Origin: Nemopilema nomurai
Lineage: Eukaryota; Cnidaria; Scyphozoa; Rhizostomeae; Rhizostomatidae
Direction of reading: 5' to 3'
Assembly: GCA_003864495.1 (NCBI GenBank)
Contig: ML133387.1
Location: 3,292,781-3,356,780 of the forward strand
DNA: 64,000 nt
Shown here: positions 12,440 to 25,600 of the stretch, one piece after another
How the letters are laid out: every line of letters starts with the position of its first letter
Position numbering within the stretch: the first letter of the stretch is position 1
Position numbers and translations under genes: made by a program
Notes under the pieces: model-generated
What the model was told of the DNA's origin: nothing
Database searches by the model: none
What the model saw: the letters and a program-made list of their open reading frames with translations, nothing else

Positions 12440-14113
12440 TAACGAGGCACCATCAAGCTTATAACGCATATATACTGGGTGGACTTCCAAGGATTGTGAA
12501 GTCGTGTTGTAAAATTTGTAAATATTGGTTCTTGCATAATCTTCATCGGAAATGAGTGATATCATTTATGTTCACGCCCAAAAGAAGTCTTTGGACTTTG
12601 AAAAGCATGGGTTCCTCGGCTAAAACTGCTGTATGACACGTCTCACTAAGAGATACTCAGTAGAATGAACACTTTCTAATCTCATGGGTGCTCATCTTCT
12701 CACTCCTATTTGACTGACAAGGCCAACATCCGACTCTCGCGGCATGCCGTTAGCAGTTTTGTCACCAATCGTTTTTGTCAGTTTTAGCATCTCTCGTCAT
12801 CACATTCTGGGTTTTGTTGACCAATAGCACGAACAGTTCCCCAATGCTTCGGTTAATTTGCCCATCGACATTTTATTTTCTTAAAGCGTTAAGAAAATAA
12901 TGACGGAAATCTTTGGTGTGTAATTCTAAATATTTTACACACTTATGCAATAAATAATCACTCGTTAATGAAATGGTGTCTGCATCTTAGAATATCCAGT
13001 TAAATGCTTTATCAGCTATTTTTGAACCAATTTCTCCCTGAAAATCCTACTTCGACTTCTTTTGGTTCCCAAGATATACAGAAATTACCCCCAACATGTA
13101 AAGCTGTATGCTTATGGGTATCTCAATTCTTGAAAACTTCAAATTTTCAGTCAATTTGAAGCAGTTCCCAAATGGAAGAAATGCAACGTTAGCACTCCAT
13201 GTTGAATCTGTACACTGCATATAGCTGGCCATCTTTGCAATTTTAAATGGTTTTTCACAATTTTGGTATGCAGACAATTAGCTGATTGAATGCTGCATTT
13301 ATGGTGGCTTTTTGCCCTATTTGAAGAACATTGCACACGTTGCCTTTTTAAGTAAATTTTGTTGGAGGGTGAAGCGAATAATTTTTAACAGTTTTCAGGT
13401 TGACAGCACTATGATGTTTGTCTTAAATACAAGAAAGATTCCCAAAATGGTAACAAAGCAATGTGAATATGAAAAGATCAATAAAGAAAAACCACACTAT
13501 TCTGTCTAAAGAACTTTCCATAGTCAGAAACCTTTATTTCATCTACTTTTCTTGCCAAAATTATAAAATATGAAACAATCCATTTGTTTGTCCAAATTTA
13601 CCTTTAACTCAACTGTTATCACAAAGAAAATGAATGGCATCAATATAAACATTTATGAATAATATTGTGATATTGTTTCATTTGTTTGAACAAAGTAGAT
13701 TTTTTTACTAACAGAAAACAAGCTAGGGGTATATTCTTGGATTTTGTGCAAGCCTAAACTGAACTTTACATTTACATCATAGTTCTACATCTACATATAA
13801 AAACATTGTTTTTATCTGTAGTGACATTAATAGTGTGCAGTCACTATGAATGTAGAAAAAGCAGTTTAGCAACAGAGAAGGCATGCATGCTTTGGAAAAC
13901 TACACACAGTGTGTGTAACTACAACTTCATGCAGTTATAGAAACAATTATCCATTAGAATTAGCATAATATCTTTAGCAAAGGTAGAAAATTCCAACATC
14001 CAACCTAACAACTGTGAGTTTAACAATGAAACCATACCAGATTTCAATTCTATCATACTGATTATAGCATATACCTACCTAAGCAATACAATTTTCATTT
14101 CTAAAGATATACA
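12440..14113. other. Convergent 3' flanks of DNAI4 and CMPK1
   Basis: AT-rich sequence between two convergent stop codons, mostly 3' UTR of one gene or the other. An AATAAA at 12949-12954 serves the plus strand. A second plus-strand AATAAA sits near 13481. For CMPK1 an AATAAA on the minus strand lies at 13533-13538. The ORFs seen here (for example 13312-13509) have no recognisable product. Confidence 0.5.
12949..12954 (+). terminator. Poly(A) signal AATAAA, probable DNAI4 3' end
   Basis: Canonical hexamer 510 bases downstream of the DNAI4 stop codon, in AT-rich sequence. It is the best-placed candidate of two on this strand. Confidence 0.4.
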
Positions 14114-16340
14114 TCACTTTAACAAGTTTAACATAGTAATTTTAACCTCTTCAAATACCTAAAACAAGAAGATAATTCTGTTACAATTTTGCAAAGAAAT
14201 ATGACAAGAATGTATAGTAAAAATTGTTTTGCATGCCTGATTCGAGGCATACATTGGCTATGACAACCTGCTAATCCCTTAATGCATTTGATGACCAGAC
14301 ATGTGACTAAAAACAGCTTTGTGATTGGCCTAATCCATAGGTACTATAAATATATAATACAAGAATTATTCTGGGTGAATAAAATTTTGAACATTTCAAG
14401 AGTGAACAAAAATTGAAGGAAAAATAGTGTTACATTTTGCAAGTTTATGTTGTCATTGTGTCACAAATATCTATGAACATGAATGTCAGGTAAGAGGTCT
14501 GGTTATAAAGAAATGCAGATTTATAATGACAGCTACAAGTTGATAGTAGCTTTAACTTACTACCAATCTTGAGTTATCTAATAAATGCAAAAATAAATAG
14601 AATATACCTCATCTGGTGGCAAAATGGCATTGATTTTTTTAACTAATCCTTTTTCGCTATAGTGCTCAATGACAGGCATTGTCTGGTGGTAGTATGTTTG
14701 AAATCTAGAAAAGAAAAACCTTCCAAATTATATTAGAATAGGAACCTGTTTATGGATCATATTAGTGTGTGTTATATATAAGAATAAGAGCCAGTTTATG
14801 TATTATATATCTTATTATGTATAAGAAACATAATAAGAACATGGGTAAAATTAATGACACATAACATGAAGAAATACAAATCTTGAACCTGTCATTTAAC
14901 AATACCAAAGAAGGCTACTAATTCAAAATGTGAAATTTTGGATGTGCTGAAAAACTTTTATGGAAAATTTGGCATGTTGCTTAGGGCTTGGGGCCACATC
15001 AAAATTGCACAGAAGATAGTTCTTAATTCTGTTGACAAACCGTTTCCTTAAACTTTCTTCATTGTCATCTGATCTCCCACTTGATATCGATCTTTGCATA
15101 ATTCTTTTAACACAAATCTAGAAAAGGTATCAAAGACAGTTGCAACAAAATATCAAAAATGTTTTTACTATTCTAATGGACTTAACAAGTTTAGGCAATA
15201 TCACAATAAAAAAACTTTCAAATATTTTTAACATAAAAATATCTTTTTAGTAGGGAAACCAAACTAAGTACTTACCTCTTCTGGACAGTCAAAAAATAAA
15301 ACTGCCTTCAGATCTACTTTTTTAGACATGAGGCTTGTCCACCCTTGGAAATTGTTTTCATTTCGTGGAAACCCATCAACTAAAAATCTTTTTGTTGGGC
15401 TTCTCTGCATTGCCTGTATCACAATAGAACATAAAGTATATATATTGAGCATGTGATAATTCAATCACAGCACACAACTTCCAATCTGATGTAACTATTT
15501 AAATCACAAAAAACCAGAGGGTTGGTGGTAAAAAGCATCTTGACTTAATGGGTCCAATTGATTTTCTTACTGCTCTTAAAGCCAAACATAATTTAGGGTT
15601 CATCGTTTTAAGATAAGACAAAATTCAGCTTTTATGAAACATGAAACACATACTTTGTCTAACAAGCCAACTGTTATCTCAACAGGGACAATTTTTCCTT
15701 CACGAATGTAAAGATCAATTAGACTCCCATTTTCTGATCCACTTTTCTGTTCTTCCCTTAACAGTTCACCTGCTGATAGATGAACAAACCCAAAGTCCTG
15801 GAAAAGAAATAAAGATTCTTATTTCTAAAAAACATAACCTTCAAGATGAGCAAGTATACATATATAATATATATGTGTGTGTTCACACTAGGATGATTTC
15901 TTTTCTTTCACAAAATAAATCTATTATGAAATCTTGAAGACAGACTAGCAAGGTCTTGAGATTATAAGATCGAGTGAAACATGCAAGTTCATTAGAAGGT
16001 TATGAAGGGTTACAATGAAAACTGTTCGACCATTTGAAATGGCATTTCTCAAAAGGGAAGACAACGAGTAAACTATTCCTGGTGTGGGTTTAAGTGAAGT
16101 GTCACTACAGGTTACACGAGATATCCCTTTGAATTAAGACGGCTTAAACAGAATATCCACGTTATTAGCAATCAACATTGCCTCTGAACAAATCTGCTCA
16201 AATGAAAACAATCTTAGGCCGGTACCGCGGTAGTCATAACCTCATAGTAATACGCGACAAACCTTCACAATCTTCTCGCACTGAGTCCCCTTTCCAGCTC
16301 CAGGGCCACCAAGCACAAAGATGACAACTGGGAGAGACAT
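14114..16340 (-). CDS. CMPK1: UMP-CMP kinase, complete six-exon gene
   Basis: The enzyme phosphorylates UMP, CMP and dCMP with ATP to give diphosphates in pyrimidine nucleotide metabolism. Exons in gene order are 16263-16340, 15654-15797, 15276-15413, 15041-15117, 14608-14704 and 14114-14158. All phases agree, giving 192 residues against about 196 for the human enzyme, so the gene looks complete. Visible motifs are the P-loop GGPGAGKGT (11-19), the NMP-binding HLSAGELLREE with VPVEIT, DGFPRN (87-92), FFDCPEE, and the short LID SSGRSDDN (132-139) typical of UMP-CMP kinases. There is no cleavable targeting peptide before the P-loop, so it is probably cytosolic. Two introns use the less common donor GTTTGT. 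The start ATG faces the RIC1 start 327 bases away. Confidence 0.95.
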
Positions 16341-16667
16341 CTTTCCACTAAAGTGACGAATCACCGATGCGATGTGAGTAGTAATTGTTAACATTGTGAA
16401 AGTCAACAAAGTTGTCCAACGTGGAAATCAACGTTTAAATATTCGCGTTATTCACGAGCATACAATGTAAGCAGAATTCTGCGAAATTTTGCGATCGAGA
16501 TTACGGACTGACATTCTATCTGCCTCTTTGCCAGCCATATCAACATTGAAAAGAGGCCTTGTTGAAATGGTGTACATGATGTATCAAAATATTTATTCTG
16601 TGGGAGATCGAATTTAAATGGAACAGAGAAGACCGTCAGAGCTCCAGAACTACACTGAAAGCAAAGC
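16341..16667. promoter_or_regulatory. Divergent CMPK1/RIC1 intergenic promoter region
   Basis: The start codons of CMPK1 (minus) and RIC1 (plus) are separated by only 327 bases, which must hold both 5' UTRs and both core promoters. No clear TATA box stands out on either strand. That fits a housekeeping bidirectional promoter, though no start site can be placed from sequence alone. Confidence 0.55.
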
Positions 16668-19600
16668 ATGTACTTTCCAATAGGATGTATAAAGTGTCAC
16701 AACGCCAGGATAGAAGACTCGTCACCTCTGACGTTTCTTAGACTGAATCGAACAAAGAGTTTGATAGTCACTCTGACTCCAAACTGTATCATTTTATGGA
16801 AGACAACAGTAAGTCTGTATGCATTATTGGCTCGTTTTTGTTGTTAAATTTGGTATACAGTTTTAATCTATCCTTTTGGAAGTGAAAAGCAAGCATTTAT
16901 TTGTTTCTTAACGAGACAAGGCAGGAAAGAAATTGATTAATAAACCCAACGCATGTGTAGCTTTTCATAAGAAGGCGAAAGCTGTAGATATGTTGCATTT
17001 GAATCAATTTTTGTTTACTTCTTTCTGATTTTTGGTTTACTTGCTTTATTCAGTATTTTGAACATAAATTCAATTAATCTAGAGAGTGAATAAAGGGTCA
17101 TTTATTAAGTTTCCTGATGGAGTGGAGAAAAATTAATTTTTTATAAACGTACAAACGTGAAGTGCAGTAGTCAAACATAAACAACGTAAATCTTTTTTCT
17201 TTTAGTAGTGCAATATTTAAATGGGTATTGTGTATTTCTTTTATTTAGTAGTTGTTTTCTACCTAGCATCTCAAGGTAGTTTTAAGGACACTGGGAAGCT
17301 TTGTTCTGGTCCTTCCTCTTGATGTGACCACACCTCTTATGAGGTTTGCAAAGTACTATTGTTTCATGTTAGATATAATTTTTAGCCATAAGCAAGCTCA
17401 AGACATTTACACACCTTTTATTTTATATTTCTTTTCTAAGGTCAGTGCCTCAGTTCCTGAATTTTACCATGTTCTGTTATGTCCCTGTGTTTATATGCAA
17501 ATTAAAAGAATTTATTATTCTTGGAACATGTCGGAAAAACAGGATCATTAATCCTTAAAAGTGTTAATTAGTCTCTGCCAAGCCTGAGGTCATATAGCTT
17601 TATATTTAGATTTGTGAGATATTTTGCATGGGTAGAAGTAAATTTGATGACTAAGCAAGTGTGTATCGTGTGCCACTAAAACTGCTTATAAGTAGGAATC
17701 AGGACTCCTAATTTTAATGGTACAAAGTACCTACAAAGCACGCAAAAAAGGGTCAAATGACTATAGCCCTGAAATACAAAAATTAAGATACAATCACAAG
17801 ATCCAAGTTTTATCAAAGGTTTTTACCACCAATTCTGTAGTTGCATCATCTTCTACTTTGGCCATTTCTATTTTTTTAATTGAAAAGCATAAGCCTCTTA
17901 GCAAGCAACTATTATTAATGAAAAATTAATTGGAAATCATGTGAAAAAATTTTCTCTTTCCATGTAGCCTAGAGTTTTGTTGTGTTTATATCAACGAACA
18001 CACAGTTGTGTTGAAAAGCATGGTGAAAATAAGTATGCTGTCTTCAAGCCAGATTCATCTGCCATCTATGTTCTGGTGAGTCCTATTTTTGTCATTGATC
18101 AAGTTTGCTGCATCATTTAAATTTCCATGACATTGATGGCTTAGTGTTACCTTTTAAAAGCTTTTCAAAAATATTTTTACCATATTTTGTACATTTGTTC
18201 ATTTTGTTTTTTAATACAATAGTTGTCTAATCAATTCTCAAACAGAGCAAAATATTTTCCTATCCATCACTATTATGCTTGTATTGTTAAAACATTTTAG
18301 TAAATAGGTCTCCTCCACTGAGCATGATAGTTTTGTAGATTATGGTGTGGTTATTGTGTCATCTGAAAAAATGCTGGTCCTGTAAATTGCTGCTAATTGA
18401 TTTAGAGTCTTTGGCATTTCACAATGATGCAAATTTATGTTGTAACCTCTGAATTCTCTTTGCCAGACAAACAACAGCTCCATACTTCTGTTTGATGTCC
18501 TTAATAAAAATGGAGAGTATATCTACAATCTTCAAAACCCAAGGTAATTCATTGCAACAACATCTTTTTGGGATGCTGAAGTATTATGAGCAAGTAATGT
18601 TGTAGTAGTATTGTAGAGAATGTTATACTGATCTGCTAATGAAATCTCATCGAAAATTTTATCAGCAATAATACCACTCTTGCATTTTTGAGATAACTTG
18701 TGTTTTTGTTAATACTTTCAATCAATCCAGTAGCATGCATGGACTTTCTAGATATGCAGAAAAACCTTTGTTGTACTTATCATAATTGTTTGAGATTGGT
18801 TGGTTACTTCCCCTGTCTGAAATAAAAGCCCAATATGTAACAGATATTTTCTGCAATTAAATGCCCGTATAGCTTGAGGATTTCATTGAAAAAGAACTGA
18901 AGAGATTTTTTATTTTCAGAATGAACACATTTGTTTTTGTTATTTTGCCCAGTACTAGTGTATTTTTATGTTGAAAAAGTTTAAATTGACAAAACGTATT
19001 TTTCATCTTCTTGAGTTCTTTTGAAAAATGTTACTTTTGTCTTCAGCTGTTTTTATTTGTGAAATTTGCTATTCTAAATATCCTAACAAGCTTTATTGCA
19101 GTTCTAGGCACACTGAACAACTTGACCCTAATGGAATTCCGGAATGCAGTCTTTTTCTCAAAGCTAGAGTCTCACTTGATGCAGATGCTGCAAGGTATTC
19201 TCATTTTGATTCTGATGTTTGGAACTGTCAAAAGGAGTATTGGTTATCCCAAAGAGCTATGCATGGTAGTCTGGGTGCAAAACATTCAGCTTGATTTTGG
19301 CCTTTTGGAATCACAGTTGATAATTGGCCACTTTTCACCACTTCTCAAGGATGTGTTCCTTTACTTGGCAAGGAATGAAATATTAATTTCCTTGTAGTAT
19401 GCATTCAACTGTCAAATAGCCTTTTTGGTTGAATAAATGTATTGTTGTTTCCTGATATTTACATGTTTGCCTTCTGTTTATATGTATTTATATGTTTCTT
19501 TTATATATGTTGCAGCTGCTCACCACGATCAGAAGAACTAGTTGTCACCACAACCGATGGTTGGCTGCACCGTTTAAAATGGGATGGGACTGTTGACAAC

Positions 19601-22600
19601 AAATTGGCCATTAATATAAGAAATGTTCGTTTTTCTGCCGATTTAGAGACTACAACAGGTGAGTTCATGTCTACACAGTTTTCATCAGCAATCTCAATGC
19701 CAAATATATTATTCCCAAACAAGGAAGTTTTGTAATAGGTAGCAAATAAGCTTCCGCCAAAAGTTCTTATCCATGCTGCTCATATGTTTTTTTGTATCTG
19801 TTGCTCAAAGCCGAAAAGGATCCTGGGTATTGTCTGCTGAGCTCACACGGAGCCACTGTTTTGTGATGCTTTTTAAATATGTATCTTTTGAAAGCATTTT
19901 TCCCAAAGCGTTAACAAGTTACATTATAGCAAACAAGTGCACCTGTTTGGAAATGAATTTCCCATGATCTTTTGCTGACTTGCTTGTTTGGTTAATTAGA
20001 AGTTCCAACTACCTAAATATCCACATAACGGATTGCTACAAACGAATTTAGTTTTTTTCGAATTTAATCTGATTTTCAAAAATCTAACTTAACATAACGC
20101 CATCATTGATGATATTACCATATTATAGTACGTGAATCACAACTCATAGGTGAATTTTTACTTAAAGAATGACATTTTGATTCAAGTACGACTCTATGTT
20201 TAATGACTCTGTGTTCCCTTTCGTGTATTCGTTATGTTTTTCACTCTGTGTTTGTCCTTCAGGTGCTATTCTTGGTGGTGATCGTCTCTACGTGAAGCAC
20301 ATCGAATGCAGTTTGATGCTCGGTGGTTTTGCTTTTGTCCTTTCTGATGGAAGAGCTGGCTTTCTTATGTCGACATCTGCAGTCGCAAGGCCAAATGTAG
20401 GTGAAGTTATTGCTAATCAAATTACACTTGCTCAAAGTAGAGCCTTTGAAGAAGAGGCTGTTTCCTGAATAAGAGGCTTTGATTATGGTTTTCGTTTTAT
20501 TAATTACCAATTGATGATTTTCCTTATCATCTACTACCTCTTTTAAAACGAATGGCTGCCCAAAAAATTGTAAACATCCTGTTTTATATTTTCAAATGCA
20601 CTACGCTACTCATTGTTTTATGTCAAATGTTTTTATACCGATGAAGATTTCTAGTATAATATGAATGCATACACGTTTTAGGATTTGTTTTAGTTTGATG
20701 CTAAAAGTTTACATTGAAAGTTTCTTCTGTTCATCGAATATTTCATCACAGGAAGTGGTTGGTGTTTTTGCCAAAAACATTGCAGATGCAACCTGCCTGT
20801 CGGTGAATAATAAGTACCAAATGATTGTTTTTGGATGCGAAAGGTTTGTCCTATGTCAAGATGGATTTTCTAATCATAAAATGAACATGCTAGCTTGCCG
20901 CGTGCGTTTGCCTTAATTTGTAACCTTCAGTTAACAACATTTATTAGTCGAAAGTTTCATATGTAACGGAAAATGCATTAACATCCTTAAGTCCTATACG
21001 AAGATTGTTATATTTCAAGCACGTACGATCAATGATTTTTGCCCTTTGTGAGCCATTGACGATACCCCTAAGATTTCATTCTCAGAAAGCCATGCGACTA
21101 TGGAGCCACTAGAGTTTGACTGGAAGCAGGGACATTATATTCATTATAGGCTACACACTTTTGCGTGAACAGACTTTTATTATATCCAAAGCGGCTTTAA
21201 GCTTGTAAATTCATAGATAGGGGCTTCAATTCTATGGAAAGTCATCTGGCTTCCATTGCACCATCTTAGAATGCCTGAGTGTACCTGTCTACTTGTTATT
21301 TTTTGTCATTGTGACATATAACATAAACCACGACCACCATCAATATATACCCTCTTGTTTTCTTATAGTGGAAAGGCATTTGCATTTACATTCGATGATC
21401 TCTATGGAGGACTTATGCTATCTCATAAATATTCATTGCCTGTAAAGGATTACCCAGGTAAGTCCTTTTTAGGCCCTTTGTTAAATCTAGGTCTTCTGTG
21501 GTGGATTTAGAATTTTACACAGAACACACCATCAACGTGTATATTTTGCTGGCTTAGAAGCGCTTCGAGTGCCAATCTAGATGAACGAAAACTCCTGTGT
21601 CAAGGGGTCAGAAATGTGCTAAGGTCTAGGGTGGCTGGGGAAGGGTAGGTTAGGTTTCAGGCATCGGTCAGCTAAGTTACTAGTATCAAGTGTATCATCT
21701 TGCTAGATACCCCCTTTGCATTCTAACCCTGAGCAATGCCCGTATAAATAAATTCCTTTTCCACCCCTATCTGTTGCCTTAAAGCAATAATGTCTTAATT
21801 GTGAGGATGGCCCCTATAAATTGTTTCAGTGTCAGTGGCAGTTTCAGTATAAATTGTGTCAGGAAATATGTCACATTGTGAAAAATGCAATATATACTGG
21901 GTTAGATATTGTTTCTCTCTTGTAACAATGATGACATTAGATGCAATGAGTGTCTTGCTATCCTTTAGTACAATTTGATAATGATACTTGTACAAGTGTA
22001 AAAATCATCCTTGTAGACCAAGGCAAGAAGGCAGGAGTTGTGACGACAACATCATGGACCACAGACGGCTGTGCAATGGCCATGGCTTGGGGCAACGGTG
22101 GCATTGCAGTGTGGAGTGTATTTGGGGCCCTGCTCACTTGCACACTCAATGCTGACTTTTGGTGAGACATATTCTTCACATTTGGTAACGAACTTCAAGT
22201 CCCGTTTAGTCCTGTTTAGTTCTTTTGTCAGTTTAACTGTATTAGTCCCCGCAATCTGTGAATTGAGTTTCCTGGTCTAAGCAAACCACTCTATGCGAAT
22301 TAAGTGAGTCGAAGGAATCTCATGTGTTCAGAGCAAGAAAGTCTAAAGTACCAGCACAATCAAGGTCGCAATCTTTTTCTTACGATTGAAAAATGTTTCC
22401 ATCCTGCTATACTGACTCAAAGAAATACACTGGTTTATCTAAAACCTTTATTCGGCGAAAGGAATCTTTTAAAGACCACCCTCAAAACTTTTTTAAGAGT
22501 TACTATCCTATTTTCTGCACTTCTTGGGTTTAAGCACGAATTCATGTCCTGCGCCACAACTCTCCAAATATTTGCCACCACAGGCTATTTGCCACAGGCT

Positions 22601-25600
22601 CAAGTTGTCTCCCTGGAAAGAATGCCCTTGGCATTTTCTTTCAGATTTAAAGCAGGGAGCCCACGAGACAATTCACTTCTTACTTCTCTTAATACTTTGC
22701 TTCACTGACTGCCCTTCATATTGGTTTGTTTTGATTCATTTTTTCTAGAATGGTCTTTACTCAGTAGTTGGGTTTATGGCCCTCTAACAGACAAGCAAAT
22801 TTGTCACAAAAGTTTTTTTCGGGGTTTTATCACAAGTTACTGGAACCAGTTACTCATTTGAGCAGACAGGAGCATCTGTTTATCGAACGTCAAAGATAGC
22901 GAAAAATAAAAGGCTGATATTTTTGTAATATGCTGGTTTCTTATTTGAAGTATTTTCAACAAAATGCTATTCACATTATCTTTGAACGTGCCTATATTAA
23001 TAAATATGATAATACATAGTTCATAAATGTTACCAATAAGTAGTTACATTAATTTAGAATAATTAAGAATGCATTGCATTAAACCACTGCAAGGTAAAAC
23101 CTACTTGCTAACTTGGTATAAATAATATCCAGTTTTGAACTGTTTGTCACGTTAAACTAAATATAAATTAAGGATTAACGCGTTTGAACTCACTCAACAT
23201 TGAAGTGACCTTGCTTCTTTTTTCAAGCCTTATTTATCTGCTCCTCCAACGCGCTTAATATTTTCAACTCTTTCAAATTCTTTTTAATGTTTTCTTGAAG
23301 ACTGGATTCTCTTGTCCCTCAATGTTGAGTTTGCTCAGGCGCAAATGTTATTAGAAATCTAAAGTCTAATTAAACAAAGAAAAGTTCCAGTCCTTTCAAG
23401 CTGCACATGTACACGCAATTGGAACCAGATAATCTTCCTGTCTGTAGTACTTCTTCCCATTGCTATCCACCCCAATGTATCTGTACACTCTGATGAGATT
23501 GCTAACCTCTTTGCATGCCAATTTCCCTTCGTCGTTAACGCACAACGTTCCATGCCCGTTGCACCTGACTTTATGTATCACTTGGGGGTATCTGTTGGCA
23601 TCAAAATCAACTACACTCTCCTCGGGGCACGTGACCGGGATCGTCATTTTGAGCACATCAGTAATGCTTGTTGCGTTGGCCAGGGCTGTTGTGTTTAGTG
23701 TGCTTTCGGTCTCGTTGTGAATGTGAGGCTGGACTGGTGCCGTCTGATTTGTGCTCAGCGGCATTGCATTGGTGGCGTGCCTTTCTATAGCATGCAGGAA
23801 TGCCTATATATTGAAAGAAAATGGGAGTTTATAGTAGGAATCAATGGCTACATCGCTAAACCAAGATATCCGAGTAACGATTGGATTACCATTCATAGCA
23901 GCAATATTATACCATCGTTAATAGTGATATAATATCTTATTGTTCAAAGTCCCCCTGGTCAAAGTCACGATTGTAATAAGAACAAATACCTTAATTTTGT
24001 TTAAAATTATCAATTCATTGGGTTGAATATTGCATGCCAAAACATGGAGAACTTTACACCCATTTATTTCAGTTAAAAATGTTTAATTTTTTTAAATTTG
24101 CTATTTTTCAGTTTTCTTTGCGAACGTCGTAAAAGTGCAATGCACTAAACATTTTACCCAATAAAATATTAAAGTTACACCATCGAAACTAATAACTGAA
24201 CAGAGCACTTACCATCATGAAGAGAAAACAGAAAACAGTGTATCCCTTGAGTGCCATGATTCTGAAGTTAGCTCCTTTTCACCGTGAAGAAATTGTGCCT
24301 TTTGGAACCTTTGGTGCCTTCTTTGATTGCCTTGCAGCTTTTTCTCCTCTGTGAGCTCTGTGGAGTGTCTGAAATGTTCATGAAACATATCAGCTTTTAT
24401 AGCAACTTTCAGGATGTGTTCGTGACGTCAGCACGTTCCTGGAAGCTACTCTTCTGCTTCAGTGACAGTCTCAGCTTCCACGTTTCGCAACTCTGCTGGT
24501 ACACTTCTACGTGACACATTGTAGTGTTCCGAGAACCGTGGACGCCACTGGAAGTTAGTCCTTAGTCCCAATTTCGCAGTATTTTCTTTTGTTATCATTT
24601 ATAGATTATTGGGGCTTTCAACGTTTCTGTTCCTCTTTGTCAGCACACAGTACTGCAAGCGCGGCTTTTTCAATCGAAACCATGCCGTTAGGAATTAGGC
24701 GGGATGCCTTGAATGGAACAGAGTTCATGGGCGTGTCTCTGCTTCGAGTGGCTAAGATATTTTTTAACGGTACTAGATTTCTATCTTTTTAATTAAGTAA
24801 CTATGTGATTGTCCTTTTGATTTTGTTGGAAGCAACGTTTGTCAAACCAACTGAGTCGCCGTTGTTTTTGTAATCATTAGAAGCAGTAAGCATTGAATGA
24901 AGGAACTTCTAAAATTGGTAAATCTGGAACCAAAATAGATGTCTCTGTTAAAGGGTCGTGAATTCTTTTTTGAGTGAATGCTTCTAAATAGTTTATCCAC
25001 TAGTTATACTTCTACAAGTTTTTTAGAGCAGTATTTTTAGTGATGTTTCCCATTAAACGGAAAGATTTCTGATTTTTAACAGGAACTCTGAATGGCATCT
25101 CCTTACATCATGGCTCACGATTCGCAGCTTTTCCATGGAATAATTGCCCGAGCCCCTTCCTTAGAAGAACTTCACCACCCTTAATCTTAAATTCGTAAAT
25201 CCTTTCGAATTCCCGTTCCAACCCTTAAATGCGACGGCAACCCTTTGTATTTACAAAGGCTGACATGCGTTGATACCCAAAAGCAACACGCAGTTTAATC
25301 GAAATGTGCATTCAAAGAGAAAGTGATAGGCGGACGCGATGCCATGATTTTTTGCTGACCTCACAGGAAACTATTCGTGTATTATAATTGTTTGCTACAG
25401 GCATTTATGTAGAATGTAGCTAAACTGAAGTCTCACAATTTCAGCCTTTACACAATATCAGAAGTAAAGGGATAGATTGCTGTTTTGGCTCAGGATTCAG
25501 ATCTTAAAGGGAACATGAATTTCTCAAGATTGTTTTAAGAGATTGATGAGACAATAATCAGATGTGGTTAGCGCACGCTTTTTGCTTTATCCCCCAACGG

